From the NCBI RefSeq assembly GCF_001612785.1, contig NZ_BDBC01000019.1:124001-188000 (forward strand): a DNA stretch of 64,000 nucleotides. Direction: 5' to 3'. The notes under the pieces are model-generated. The model was not told the DNA's origin. It made no database searches and saw nothing but the letters and a program-made list of their open reading frames with translations. Every line of letters begins with the position of its first letter. The stretch's first letter is position 1. Made by a program: the position numbers and the translations under genes. The DNA comes from Nocardia beijingensis NBRC 16342. Lineage in GTDB: Bacteria; Actinomycetota; Actinomycetes; Mycobacteriales; Mycobacteriaceae. Below, piece after piece: positions 30,760-39,742 of this stretch.

Positions 30760-31986
30760 CTACCGCCGGGCGAAGGCCGGGGCGTGCTCGGGCCGGACAC
30801 CGCGAGCGAGCAAGAAAGTCGGCACGCTGCGAAGCACGGGGATGCGCCGCAGCAGACGGATCGGCAGCGGCGCGCGAGCGGAACTCGCGATGTCCATGCG
30901 CCCGTCGAGGGCGGGGGCGATGGCGAAGGCGTGCAGGAGTCGTTGCATGCCCTGCGTCACCACGGTCGGGAATCGGCGCCGTCGCTGCACCTTCGCCAGC
31001 TGCCTGGTGCCGAGCGTGCCCGAGAGCAGGGGCGGGGCGAGGATGCCGGCCGCGGCCACGGCGTCCTGGACGGCCAGGTTGATGCCGACGCCGCCGGCCG
31101 GTGACATGGCGTGGGCGGCGTCGCCGAGGCAGAGCAGGCCGTTGGTGTACCACTTGGTCAGCCGATCGAGCCGCACCTCGAGCAACTGGACCTGATCCCA
31201 GCTGGTCAAGGCGTCGATCCGGTCGTAGAGCCAGGGCGCGGCCGCGGCCAGGGCGCGCATGATGTCCTGCACCGGCCCGCGGCGGGCGGATTCGTCGGCG
31301 CCCTTGGCGATCAGCGTGGCGCACTGCCAGTAGTCGCCGCGGTCGAGCAGCACCGCGACCCGCCGGGCGCTGACGATCGGCAACGCGCCGACGGGATCGA
31401 TATCGGTGCGCGGCAGACGGAACCACCAGACGTCCATGGGCGTCGGCCATGTGCGGCTCGGCAAACCGGCGGCCGACCGCAGCAGCGATCCGCGGCCGTC
31501 GCAGGCCACCGTGAGGTCGGCTTCGATCGCGCCGGTGGCGCCGTCGGCGGTCCGGTAGGCGACACCACCCACCCTGCCGTCGATCCAGACGGGATCGGTG
31601 GCCTCGGTGTTCATCCGCAGCCGGAAGGTGGGTTCGGCGGCCGCGGCGCGCGCGAGCAGATCCAGCAGATCCCACTGCGGCACCATGGCGATGTACTTGT
31701 GCTTGCCCGGCAGGTGCGTCAGGGTGGCGAGCGTCTGCAGACCGCCGGCGATGGGCAGTTGCACGCGATCCACTTTGCGCGCGGGCAGTTTCGCGAACTC
31801 GGCGCCGAGACCCAGTTCATCCAGCAGGTCGAGGGTGGTGGGATGCACGGTGTCGCCACGGAAGTCGCGGAGGAAATCCTTGTGCTTCTCCAGCACCGTC
31901 ACCTCGACACCGGCCCTGGCGAGCAGCAGCCCGAGGATCATTCCGGCGGGTCCCCCACCGACCACCAGGCATGTCGTGCGTTCCAT
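30760..31986 (-). CDS. FAD-dependent monooxygenase/oxidoreductase (PHBH fold)
   Basis: 408 residues from the ATG at 31986, with GAGGAGG 8 nt upstream. FAD motifs: CLVVGGGPAGMILGLLLARA (dinucleotide binding), VACDGRGSLLR (the Asp-Gly motif contacting FAD and NADPH), and LLCLGDAAHAMSPAGGVGIN (the Gly-Asp motif). This is the group A flavin hydroxylase architecture used on aromatic or polyketide substrates. It lies 105 bp downstream of the GXWXG/DUF4334 gene on the same strand, so a small operon is likely. Substrate unknown. Confidence 0.88.
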   Translation of the reverse strand: MERTTCLVVGGGPAGMILGLLLARAGVEVTVLEKHKDFLRDFRGDTVHPTTLDLLDELGLGAEFAKLPARKVDRVQLPIAGGLQTLATLTHLPGKHKYIAMVPQWDLLDLLARAAAAEPTFRLRMNTEATDPVWIDGRVGGVAYRTADGATGAIEADLTVACDGRGSLLRSAAGLPSRTWPTPMDVWWFRLPRTDIDPVGALPIVSARRVAVLLDRGDYWQCATLIAKGADESARRGPVQDIMRALAAAAPWLYDRIDALTSWDQVQLLEVRLDRLTKWYTNGLLCLGDAAHAMSPAGGVGINLAVQDAVAAAGILAPPLLSGTLGTRQLAKVQRRRRFPTVVTQGMQRLLHAFAIAPALDGRMDIASSARAPLPIRLLRRIPVLRSVPTFLLARGVRPEHAPAFARR

Positions 31987-32091
31987 CGACTGTGCCTCCT
32001 CGGTCACCACATCGCCGCAAGGTCTCGCCTGTTCGCGCAAATCCTAGTGTGGCGTGCGCGGCGCCGGACCCGGATCGGCGACGGCCGACCG

Positions 32092-32619
32092 TCAGCCGAT
32101 ATCCCGGTGCAGCAGGAAGAAGTACGGTTCGGCCATACCGCGCAAATCCATCACGCCGAGCAGGGTGTGCTCGTCGGCGCGCCGGAAGTGATCGATGATC
32201 GGCAGATGGTCGTAGACCATCGCGGCACTTGTGACGCCGCGGTATTCGACCGCACGCAGTCGCGCGGTGTATTTCCGCGTGCGCAGCGCGGGCCGCAGGA
32301 TCGGCAGCACCTTGCGCACGGCGCGCACACCGGGCAGCGGCACCCGTCCGGCCAACGCGACCGGGACGCGGCGCGGATCGACGGCGAATACCGCGCCGCC
32401 CGAGGCGAACAGCAACGGATGCACGCTGTCGGGTCCGTCGAACTGCTTGCCGTACCAGCCCGAGGCGACCAGCACGCCGTCCATCGGATGGCCGGTGTCC
32501 AGCTCCTCGCCCCGCCAGCGCCCCGTCGTGATGTCCTCGACCGGCGCCGCGGGGAGGCTGTCGAACAGCGCCCACGCCTCCTGGGCAGAACGGATGTCGG
32601 TCAGCTCGCTCGCGGCCAT
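32092..32619 (-). CDS. GXWXG / DUF4334 domain protein
   Basis: 175 residues from the ATG at 32619, with GGGAG upstream. The N-terminal GXWXG domain shows ITTGRWRGEELDTGHPMDGV with the Gly-x-Trp-x-Gly core. The C-terminal DUF4334 part contains RAVEYRGVTSAAMVYDHLPI and ends in LLGVMDLRG. No catalytic role is established for the family. Upstream of and co-directional with the flavin monooxygenase. Confidence 0.8.
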   Translation of the reverse strand: MAASELTDIRSAQEAWALFDSLPAAPVEDITTGRWRGEELDTGHPMDGVLVASGWYGKQFDGPDSVHPLLFASGGAVFAVDPRRVPVALAGRVPLPGVRAVRKVLPILRPALRTRKYTARLRAVEYRGVTSAAMVYDHLPIIDHFRRADEHTLLGVMDLRGMAEPYFFLLHRDIG

Positions 32620-32720
32620 GTCTCCCACTTCCCTCACCGAGGCAACGTTGCGATAAGCACTCTATCTGTCTCTCAGAGTCCGGCCGTCGACCAGGTCCTG
32701 AGGCGCCTCGGCGCGGCTGT

Positions 32721-33227
32721 TCAGTAGGACGCCATGAGATAGATCCCGGCGATGATCATGACGCAGGCCACGACGCGTTTGGAGCTGACCGTACGGCGCG
32801 GGAACCCCATGAGCCCGAAGTGGTCGATCGCGAGCGCGCCGAACATCTGCCCCGCGATGATCAAGGCGTTGAAGGTGCCCGCGCCCACGTCGGAGGCCAC
32901 GGAGATCATCGCCAGGATCGCGGCGCCGCCGAGCAGACCGCCGAACGGCGCCCACCGGGGCATGGTCCGGATATCGGCCTTCGTCGGCCACGGCCGGTTC
33001 CGGGAAACCAGCAACGCCACCGTCAGGAAGATCGCGAAGCCGGTGAAGGCCACGGCGTAGGAGATCACGCCGCACAGCCAGACGTTCTTCAACGCGAGCT
33101 TCAGCGAGTTCTGGCAACCGGCTTCTACGGAGCGCAGCGCGCCGCCGACCAGGATGAACGCGAAGATGAGTGCCATCGTGGCGCGGGGCAGCGCGGCACG
33201 GGTCTTCTCGGCGGTCTGAACCGTCAT
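32721..33227 (-). CDS. DMT-superfamily (DUF606/YdcZ-like) membrane protein, copy 1
   Basis: 168 residues with about five hydrophobic helices (MALIFAFILVGGALRSVEAG, WLCGVISYAVAFTGFAIFL, WAPFGGLLGGAAILAMI, then FNALIIAGQMFGALAIDHFG, and the final VVACVMIIAGIYLM). The LGGAAILAMI...DHFGLMGF signature fits DUF606 transporters. It is paralogous to the next gene, with matching segments throughout, so the pair probably forms a heterodimeric small transporter like SMR pairs. Short for a full EamA protein. Confidence 0.82.
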   Translation of the reverse strand: MTVQTAEKTRAALPRATMALIFAFILVGGALRSVEAGCQNSLKLALKNVWLCGVISYAVAFTGFAIFLTVALLVSRNRPWPTKADIRTMPRWAPFGGLLGGAAILAMISVASDVGAGTFNALIIAGQMFGALAIDHFGLMGFPRRTVSSKRVVACVMIIAGIYLMASY

Positions 33228-33293
33228 CGAATGTCCTCGGGAGGGTGCGAGAGTGGATGGCTTGACCGGCAGCGGTGAGTGGGTGTCCTGCTG

Positions 33294-33782
33294 TCAGGTG
33301 ACGCTGACCCTGGGCTCGTCACCCGCGGGTTCGTCGGCCATCAGGTAGATCGCGAGCGTGATCAGCCCGCAGGCCACCAGACGCGGAATGCTGGCGGATC
33401 GCTCTTCGAATCCCATGAGGCCGAAGTGATCCATGATCACGGCGACCACCATCTCGCCGACGATCACCAGCGCGCTGAACGTGGCCACGCCGACATGCCG
33501 GGCGACGGCGATCATCCCCATCACCGCCGCGCCGCCGAGCAGACCGCCGAACGGCGCCCACCACGGCATGTTCCGCACGTCGTCCAGCGTCGGCCACGGC
33601 GACTTCGACGAGAGGGCCAGGAAGATCGAAAAGCCGGTCAGCGCAACGGCATACGAGATCACGGCGCAGAGCCACATGTTCTTCATGTGGTTCATCAACG
33701 TGTTCTGACAGCCCGCTTCGGCCGACCGTAGGCTGCCTCCGACCAGGATGAACAGAAAGACCAGTCCGATGACGATGCTCAT
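33294..33782 (-). CDS. DMT-superfamily (DUF606/YdcZ-like) membrane protein, copy 2
   Basis: 162 residues from the ATG at 33782; an upstream frame extension is rejected because homology to copy 1 begins here. MSIVIGLVFLFILVGGSLRS, AGCQNTLMNHMKNMWLCAVI and WWAPFGGLLGGAAVMGMIAV match copy 1 position by position. The two are tandem, 66 bp apart, and co-directional. A perfect 8-bp inverted repeat lies upstream in the gap to the divergent permease. Substrate unknown. Confidence 0.82.
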   Translation of the reverse strand: MSIVIGLVFLFILVGGSLRSAEAGCQNTLMNHMKNMWLCAVISYAVALTGFSIFLALSSKSPWPTLDDVRNMPWWAPFGGLLGGAAVMGMIAVARHVGVATFSALVIVGEMVVAVIMDHFGLMGFEERSASIPRLVACGLITLAIYLMADEPAGDEPRVSVT

Positions 33783-33904
33783 GGGCAATACATCCTTGGC
33801 TTCGGTGGCGGACGAACACCGAGAGTGCGTCGGGCGCACCGTCCCCACCCCAACGGTGGAAAGCGGTGGCGCCGGAGCCGTCGTCCGACCTGTGTGACGC
33901 GAAT

Positions 33905-33930
33905 AACGTACCATTGCATAACGGTACGTT
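33905..33930. promoter_or_regulatory. Inverted repeat between the DMT pair and the permease
   Basis: AACGTACC-attgcataac-GGTACGTT: perfect 8-bp arms, 10-bp spacer, in a locally AT-rich divergent promoter. It resembles a TetR-type site. No regulator gene is adjacent, so control from elsewhere would be needed. Confidence 0.5.
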
Positions 33931-33995
33931 CAATGGGTAATCGGAAACCGCTCCGGCCCGCCCCCGCCGGGAAGGGCCCGTTGAGAAGGGCTGCC

Positions 33996-35249
33996 ATGAT
34001 GGCACCCGTGCCCGAACTGGTCGATTCCTCCGCACGCAGCCCGTCCGCGACGAGGTCCGAGCGGCGGCTGAGCATCCTGGACCGGGTCCGGCTCGCCCTG
34101 CTCGCGGCCGGTCTGCTGTGCGTGCTAACCGGCCTGCTGCCCCGCGCCGAGGCCGCCGCGAACATGCGTCGCATCGGCCCGCTGCTACTGTTTCTCGCCG
34201 CCGTGATCGTGCTGGCCGAACTCACCAGGCAAGCCAAGGTCTTCGACGCCATCGCCCATCGCCTCGCGATTCTCGGGCGCGGCCACTACCCGGCGCTGTT
34301 CGGCCTGTGCGTGCTGTTCGCCTCCGCCACGACGATCCTGTTGAACCTCGACACCACGGCCGTGCTCATCGCCCCGGTCATGCTGGCACTCGCCGCACCC
34401 GCTCGGATTCCACCGTTGCCGCTGGCCATGACCACCCTGTGGCTGGCGAACACCGCGAGCCTGCTGTTACCGGTCTCCAATCTGACGAATCTGCTCGCCG
34501 CCGACCGGGTGGCGCTGACCGCGACCGGCTTCGCGGGGAGAATGTGGGCGCCGCAACTGGTTTCGATCGCCGCGACGACGGTGTGCCTGTGGGTGTGGTA
34601 CTGGCGGCGCGGCCGCAGGGAAACCGACCGCTACGTTCCGCCCGAGCCGATCCGCCCCGCGAACTCCCGGGAGCGCGCGCTGTTCTTCGCGACCGCGGGG
34701 GCCTGCGTGCTGTTCATCGTCGCGATCCCCGTCGTCGGCGACCGGATCGGTGTCGCGGCGGCGGTCGCGGCGCTCATCGCGTCGGCGGCGTTCGCCGTGT
34801 TCGATCGGGGCGCGTTGCGGCTGTCGCTCATCCCGTGGCAACTGCTTGTCTTCGTGGTCGGGTTGTTCCTGGTGGTGCCTACTCTGAGCCGGTTCGGCCT
34901 CGGTGACGCGATGCGGGCCTTGATCGGCTCGGACCCCGGTGCACCGGGCGCGTTCCGTGCCGCCGCGGCGGGCGCCGGGCTGTCCAACGTCGCGAACAAC
35001 TTGCCCGCCTACACCGCGGGCGAGGCGGTGATCCCCGCACAGAACGGCGATCAGCTCCTCGCGTTGCTGATCGGCACCAATGTCGGCCCGATCGTCACAC
35101 CGTGGGGCTCGCTCGCCACGCTGCTGTGCTTGGAGTTCTGCCGCACGCACGGCGTACGGGTGCCCATGCGGCGTTTCGTCCTGACCGGCGTCGCGCTCGC
35201 CACGATCGCCACCGCGGGCGCGGTCGCGGCGCTGCTGGTGACTGGTTAG
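33996..35249 (+). CDS. SLC13/ArsB-type permease
   Basis: 417 residues, about ten to eleven membrane helices. The two related re-entrant loops of the IT superfamily are present: TTILLNLDTTAVLIAPVMLA with NTASLLLPVSNLTNLL in the first half, and LSNVANNLPAYTAGEAV with GTNVGPIVTPWGSLATLL in the second. This matches anion permeases such as ArsB/CitM-like proteins. The ATG at 33996 follows AGAAGGG; an ATG at 33933 in the same frame would add 21 basic residues. It is divergent from the DMT pair and may share its control site. Confidence 0.83.
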   Translation: MMAPVPELVDSSARSPSATRSERRLSILDRVRLALLAAGLLCVLTGLLPRAEAAANMRRIGPLLLFLAAVIVLAELTRQAKVFDAIAHRLAILGRGHYPALFGLCVLFASATTILLNLDTTAVLIAPVMLALAAPARIPPLPLAMTTLWLANTASLLLPVSNLTNLLAADRVALTATGFAGRMWAPQLVSIAATTVCLWVWYWRRGRRETDRYVPPEPIRPANSRERALFFATAGACVLFIVAIPVVGDRIGVAAAVAALIASAAFAVFDRGALRLSLIPWQLLVFVVGLFLVVPTLSRFGLGDAMRALIGSDPGAPGAFRAAAAGAGLSNVANNLPAYTAGEAVIPAQNGDQLLALLIGTNVGPIVTPWGSLATLLCLEFCRTHGVRVPMRRFVLTGVALATIATAGAVAALLVTG

Positions 35250-35271
35250 TCGCCGAAAACCCCGCCTTCCC

Positions 35272-35302
35272 TTGACCTCGAGTGCGGTCGAGGTACGAGG
35301 AT
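35272..35302 (+). promoter_or_regulatory. Orphan MerR-type promoter
   Basis: A TTGACC -35 at 35272-35277 with a 19-bp spacer to GAGGAT at 35297-35302, and a perfect dyad ACCTCGA-gtgcgg-TCGAGGT at 35275-35294. This is the classic MerR-activated architecture. Downstream an ATG at 35301 opens a frame with no recognisable protein, running antisense into the yciI-like gene. The gap 35250-35486 otherwise shows nothing. Confidence 0.55.
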
Positions 35303-35486
35303 GCCGTCGAGGCCGGACGAAACGCGAGTCGGGTTCGGTCTCCGCGCGGGACCACCGGTTCCGGTGCTCCCGCTGGTTCATCCGTACACCCACCAGCGGG
35401 AGCATGCGCGCGGTCTCGCGGACCGCCCCGCGCTGCCACCACCCGGGCCAGAGCCGCCAGGAGCGCGGGCCCGGAGCCGCAGAAGG

Positions 35487-35750
35487 TCAGTTCGGATCCG
35501 TGACTTCCCACTCGTAGATCGTGAGTTCCGAGGAGCCGGTGGTGTGCACCGGATCGGTGAACGCGATCTCCCTTGCCGCGGCGAGGCTTTCGGCGTAGAT
35601 GACATACGCGCCCCCGGTGCCGTCGGTGAAGCGGCCGCTCTCCTGCAACTGCCCTCGGTCGAGCAGTGCTCGCAGGAACTGGCGATGCGGCTCGATCACG
35701 GCGGTGTCGAAGCGTGGGGTGCGCATCGCCAGGACGAGGTACTTGTTCAC
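35487..35750 (-). CDS. YciI-like protein
   Basis: 87 residues from a GTG at 35750. It has the ferredoxin-like YciI fold: [38 protein letters not shown] and the closing [20 protein letters not shown] followed by YEWEV. The His-Asp type pocket of the family may be partly kept. Function is generally unknown (dehydratase or binding roles proposed). Its start overlaps the nusB stop in GTGA, so it is translated from the pepQ-efp-nusB transcript. Confidence 0.85.
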   Translation of the reverse strand: MNKYLVLAMRTPRFDTAVIEPHRQFLRALLDRGQLQESGRFTDGTGGAYVIYAESLAAAREIAFTDPVHTTGSSELTIYEWEVTDPN

Positions 35751-36262
35751 GCCTCGGACTCCGGGCGAGGGGCCCTGGTCGCGGCCGCGGCGGCACGGAC
35801 CTGCGGCGCCACCAGGACCACCTGCCCCAGCACGCCGTTGAGGAAGGACGGGGAGTCGTCGGTGGACAACTCTTTGGCCAGTTCCACCGCCTCGTCCACG
35901 GCGACGACCGGGGGGACGTCACTCGCGTGGAACAACTCCCACACCGCGATGCGCAGGATCGCGCGATCCACGGCCGGAAGGCGGGGCAGGGTCCAGTCCT
36001 GCAAGTAGGACTCGATGGTCCCGTCCACCCGGTCGAGATCGTCGGCGACGCCTTCGACCAAGGTGCGGGTGTAGGGGTGCACCGGCGCTACCGACTGGTC
36101 GCGGGCGGCCAGCTCGGCGCGCTCGTCGAGCAGGTCGGCGGCGTCGACGTCCCTGGCCTCCGCCTCGAACAGCAGGTCGACCGCACGGCGGCGGGCCTTG
36201 TGCCGCGCGCCGAGCTTCTTGAACGTGGACTTCTTGTCCACGGGCTGTTCAGCCACGGTCAC
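35747..36262 (-). CDS. nusB: Transcription antitermination factor NusB
   Basis: 171 residues. All-helical RNA-binding factor that binds boxA with NusE (S10) during rRNA transcription. Signatures: [20 protein letters not shown] at the start, [20 protein letters not shown] in the middle, and [20 protein letters not shown] followed by FLNGVLGQV. Downstream of efp by 27 bp, the standard order in actinobacteria. Confidence 0.96.
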   Translation of the reverse strand: MTVAEQPVDKKSTFKKLGARHKARRRAVDLLFEAEARDVDAADLLDERAELAARDQSVAPVHPYTRTLVEGVADDLDRVDGTIESYLQDWTLPRLPAVDRAILRIAVWELFHASDVPPVVAVDEAVELAKELSTDDSPSFLNGVLGQVVLVAPQVRAAAAATRAPRPESEA

Positions 36263-36289
36263 ATCATTCCGGATCGGCCGGCCCGGCGC

Positions 36290-36853
36290 TCAGGCGTTGA
36301 CCCGGCCGAGGTAGCTGCCGTCGCGCGAGTCGATGCGCAGCTTGTCGCCGGTGTTGATGAACAGCGGGACCTGCACCTCGGCGCCGGTCTCCAGGGTGGC
36401 GGGCTTGGTGCCGCCGGTGGAGCGGTCACCCTGCAGGCCGATGTCGGTGTGCTGGACCACCAGCTCGATCGACACCGGGAGCTCGACGTACAGCGGCGCG
36501 CCCTCGTGCATCGAGACCTGCACGGTCATGTTCTCCAGCAGGAAGCGGGCGCCGTCGCCGATGGTGGCCTCGGAGATGGAGATCTGGTCGAAGGTCTCGC
36601 CGTCCATGAAGACGTAGTCCGAGCCGTCGTGGTACAGGTAGGTCATGTCGCGGCGGTCGACGGTGGCGGTCTCCACCTTCACGCCGGCGTTGAAGGTCTT
36701 GTCGACCACCTTGCCGGACACGACGTTCTTCAGCTTGGTCCGCACGAACGCGGGGCCCTTGCCCGGCTTGACGTGCTGGAACTCGATGATCTGCTGGAGC
36801 TGACCGTCGATCTTCAGCACAAGGCCGTTCTTGAAGTCGCTGGTGTCCGCCAC
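36290..36853 (-). CDS. efp: Elongation factor P
   Basis: 187 residues, three beta-barrel domains. It relieves ribosome stalling at polyproline stretches. [20 protein letters not shown] opens the KOW-like domain; the loop [15 protein letters not shown] carries the lysine that other bacteria modify, and the C-terminus ends [19 protein letters not shown]. Downstream of pepQ by 48 bp. Confidence 0.97.
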   Translation of the reverse strand: MADTSDFKNGLVLKIDGQLQQIIEFQHVKPGKGPAFVRTKLKNVVSGKVVDKTFNAGVKVETATVDRRDMTYLYHDGSDYVFMDGETFDQISISEATIGDGARFLLENMTVQVSMHEGAPLYVELPVSIELVVQHTDIGLQGDRSTGGTKPATLETGAEVQVPLFINTGDKLRIDSRDGSYLGRVNA

Positions 36854-36901
36854 TGTCTTCGGATCTCCTCGTTCTACCGCTTGGTCTCGGGCAGACCGGC
36901 G

Positions 36902-38026
36902 TCAGTCGACGACGGTCAGGTCTGTGCTGGTGTGGGTGAGCAACTCGGGGCCCCCTTCGCGCACCACGAGCGTGTCCTCGATCCGGACCCCGCCGCGGCC
37001 GGGAAAGTACACACCTGGTTCGACGGTCACCGCCACGCCAGACAGAAGTGTACCGGTTCCGGTTTTCGCGATTCCGGGCGCTTCGTCGATCCGCAGACCG
37101 ACCCCGTGGCCGAGGCCGTGCACGAACGACTTGCCGTGCCCGGCCGCCTCGATCACCGCCCGCGCCGCGGCGTCGACGGCGGACACCGCGACCCCGGGGC
37201 GCAGCGCCGCGCGACCGGCCTCCCGCGCGGCGGCGACCAGCGCGTACGCCTCGCGCTGCCACTCCTCGGCCCGGCCGAGGACGAAGGTGCGAGTGAGCAC
37301 GGCGTGATAGTCCCCGACGACCGCGCCGCAACGGACCGCGACCAGATCTCCCGTACCGAGCGGGGTGTCGGCGGGACGATGCCGTGGAACGGCGGAATTC
37401 TTCCCGGTGGCGACCGTGGCCGCGGCGACCCACTCCGCGCCGTGCTCGAACATCGCCCATGCCAGATCGCGAGCCACCTGCCGCTCGGTCCGTCCCGGCC
37501 GCAATCCCCCGGCTTCGAGTAATGCGCGCAGGCCCGAGTCGCACGCGTCCGCGGCGGTGCGAATACGCGCGGCCTCGTGCGCGTCCTTCACCATGCGCAA
37601 CTGCTCGACCAACCCGACGGTGGCCGCGAACTCCAGGCCGGTGCGCCGCTCGACCAAGCCGCGATGCTGCTCGACCGTGACCACATGGCTCTCGTACCCG
37701 ACTCGCCCCACGTGCCACTCTCCGGCCAGCTCCACGATCCGGCGCGTCGCCGCGCTCGCGATCTCGGCGCGCAGATCGGGCGCCTGGACGGCGACCAGAT
37801 CGCGGTGGCAGCCGTCGGTGCCGATCACGGTGCGTTCCTCGTCGTTGCCGGTATCCCAGGAATGCACCAGCAGGGCGGAGTCCTTTCCGCAGAACCCGGT
37901 CAGATATCTGATATTCACCGGATCGGTGACCATCAGAGCGTCGACCTCGTTCTCCATCAGCAGACCGCGCAACGCGCTGCGGCGCGCAGCATAGTCCGGG
38001 CCCCGACCTGCGTGATCAGCAGACAT
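36902..38026 (-). CDS. pepQ: M24-family aminopeptidase P homologue lacking two metal ligands
   Basis: 374 residues, the position and length of PepQ (Rv2535c) next to efp. The N-terminal creatinase domain and C-terminal pita-bread domain are complete. Three ligands are kept: the His in VHGLGHGVGL (near 307) and two Glu in VTVEPGVY and VRIEDTL (near 336 and 350). The two Asp ligands expected in V-D-F-G...S-D-M-T are replaced: the sequence reads DLVAVRCGAVVGDYHAVLTR, giving Arg near 232 and Val near 243. Without them a dinuclear metal site is unlikely, so it may be a pseudoenzyme. First gene of the pepQ-efp-nusB-yciI run. Confidence 0.9.
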   Translation of the reverse strand: MSADHAGRGPDYAARRSALRGLLMENEVDALMVTDPVNIRYLTGFCGKDSALLVHSWDTGNDEERTVIGTDGCHRDLVAVQAPDLRAEIASAATRRIVELAGEWHVGRVGYESHVVTVEQHRGLVERRTGLEFAATVGLVEQLRMVKDAHEAARIRTAADACDSGLRALLEAGGLRPGRTERQVARDLAWAMFEHGAEWVAAATVATGKNSAVPRHRPADTPLGTGDLVAVRCGAVVGDYHAVLTRTFVLGRAEEWQREAYALVAAAREAGRAALRPGVAVSAVDAAARAVIEAAGHGKSFVHGLGHGVGLRIDEAPGIAKTGTGTLLSGVAVTVEPGVYFPGRGGVRIEDTLVVREGGPELLTHTSTDLTVVD

Positions 38027-38230
38027 GCGTCCAAGCTACCGCCGAAACGCGGTCGTGGGCGCGCAACACGGAGACCAGCCGGGAAGCGCCCCCGGCCTGC
38101 GCGCACGCCCGGCACGACGATCGGACGGCGGAGACGCATTCTGATACACGGGATCTTCACTTGTGCTGGAGTTGTGCACATTTCACCGGCGCCACGTCCA
38201 ACTCGGGCTGCGGGCAACGAGCCTGGAGGC

Positions 38231-38692
38231 ATGTCGTCGATCTATTTCACCGCGCTCACGGTGTGGTGCATCGCCGCGAGCTGCGTCGATCTCCGAACCC
38301 TGCGGCTCCCGAACGCCCTCACCGGCTCGGGCGCCGCCCTGATCCTCGGATTCGCCTTGTGCACAGGGCGATTCACGATCGCGCTCTGCGGCGCCGCACT
38401 GCTCGCATCGCCCTATCTGCTCGTGCACCTGGCCGCACCGGCCGCATTGGGCGCGGGCGATGCGAAGCTCGCCGTGGGTCTCGGCGCGGCCGCCGCGCTT
38501 GGCGGCGCGCAGTGCTGGGTGTCGGCCGCGCTCGCCGCGCCGGTGCTGACGGCGCTCGCCGCCGTCGTACAGCTGGTGCACCGAGCGGCACGTGCGGGCC
38601 CTCGGGCGGACCGCGCTGTGCTGCCCCATGGACCCTCGATGTGCTCGGCGACCTTGCTCGCCCTCGCCGTCTGGGCGCCGGGAGCACACTGA
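38231..38692 (+). CDS. Short A24 prepilin peptidase-like membrane protein
   Basis: 153 residues with about four to five hydrophobic helices. The type IV prepilin peptidase motifs are visible: the first Asp in IAASCVDLRTLRLPN and the Gly-x-Gly-Asp in ALGAGDAKLAVGLG. The N-terminal methylase domain is lacking, as in archaeal/TadV-like and mycobacterial Rv2551c-type enzymes. It would process prepilin-like leader peptides at the membrane. GGAGG lies unusually close to the ATG. In M. tuberculosis the relative is next to aroE; here it precedes usp-aroC. Confidence 0.8.
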   Translation: MSSIYFTALTVWCIAASCVDLRTLRLPNALTGSGAALILGFALCTGRFTIALCGAALLASPYLLVHLAAPAALGAGDAKLAVGLGAAAALGGAQCWVSAALAAPVLTALAAVVQLVHRAARAGPRADRAVLPHGPSMCSATLLALAVWAPGAH

Positions 38693-38860
38693 GCGCGACG
38701 GCTTTTCCTAGTCAGCAAATATTCCGCTATTGATCGGTAGCATCAATCGCGGGCATCGACTTCCCGAGCAGTCGCTGGAATGGGCTCGACGGCGGCCCCT
38801 CGGCCCGTTGCCCCCGTGCATGCGCCTGCAGGCGACGCAGCGTCCAGAAGGAGCCGCCCA

Positions 38861-39742
38861 GTGAATCCGAGGCACCCGTCGCGAAGACCGATCGTCGCGG
38901 GAACCGACGGTTCCGAGCAATCGATCGTCGCGGTCCGCTGGGCGGCGCAGACCGCGGCGCTGCGCGACGCGCCCTTGCACATCGCGCTCGTCATGGAGTC
39001 GTCGCTCGGCTCGGCCGACGACGATCCGCCGCGGCCCGCGGCGTTGCTGCGGGTGCGCGAGGCGGACGAGGCGATCGAGCGTGCCGCGGACGCCGCGGTG
39101 GCGGCCGCCCATTCCGTGCGCGACATCGCCATCGGCACCGAGATCCGCACCGCGCACATCGCCACCGCACTCGTCGAGCGCTCCCGCAACGCGGCGATGC
39201 TCGTGGTCGGCACCCGCGGGATCGGCCGCGTGCAGCGTGTTCTGCTCGGCTCGGTCAGCAGCGCCGTCGCCAGGGGCGCCGACTGCCCGGTGGCGGTGGT
39301 GCCCGCCGAGACGCCGCTGTGGGACCGGGCGAACACCGCTCCGGTGATCGTCGGCGTGGACGGCTCCACCGCCGAGCAGGCCGCCATCGGACTGGCGGCG
39401 GCGGAGGCGTCGCTGCGCGGAGTCGACCTGGTGGCCGTGCACACCTGGGGCGAGGTCGAACCGCTGGCCGCGATCGGCACCGATTTGGCCGCGGCACGCC
39501 GGACCGAGGAAGCGTTGCTCGCCACCGCCCTCGCGGGCTGGCAGGAGCGGTACCCGGAGCTGACCATCCGGCGCGAGGTCGTCCGCGACCGGCCGGAGCG
39601 GCGCTTGCTGGAACGCTCCAGAGAGGGACAGCTGCTCGTGGTGGGCAACCGTGGCCGGGGGACCTTGGGCAGGCTGCTGTTCGGCTCGGTCGGTGACGCG
39701 CTGCTGCGCGCGGTGGATCGCCCCATCGTCATAGCCCGCTGA
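38861..39742 (+). CDS. Tandem-domain universal stress protein
   Basis: 293 residues from a GTG at 38861, with AAGGAG at 38848-38853. Two USP domains: the first starts IVAGTDGSEQSIVAVRWAAQ and ends LVVGTRGIGRVQRVLLGSVS; the second starts VIVGVDGSTAEQAAIGLAAA and ends LVVGNRGRGTLGRLLFGSVG. Both keep the Gly-x2-Gly-x9-Gly-Ser ATP-binding motif. Such double proteins are typical of the mycobacterial dormancy/hypoxia response. A 17-bp tandem duplication covers the stop codon. Confidence 0.93.
   Translation: MNPRHPSRRPIVAGTDGSEQSIVAVRWAAQTAALRDAPLHIALVMESSLGSADDDPPRPAALLRVREADEAIERAADAAVAAAHSVRDIAIGTEIRTAHIATALVERSRNAAMLVVGTRGIGRVQRVLLGSVSSAVARGADCPVAVVPAETPLWDRANTAPVIVGVDGSTAEQAAIGLAAAEASLRGVDLVAVHTWGEVEPLAAIGTDLAAARRTEEALLATALAGWQERYPELTIRREVVRDRPERRLLERSREGQLLVVGNRGRGTLGRLLFGSVGDALLRAVDRPIVIAR

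Noticed and set aside
35301..36008. 235-residue frame after the orphan MerR-type promoter
   Set aside because: After a few tens of residues it is antisense to yciI and nusB and has shadow-like composition; no domain seen. A short product cannot be excluded.
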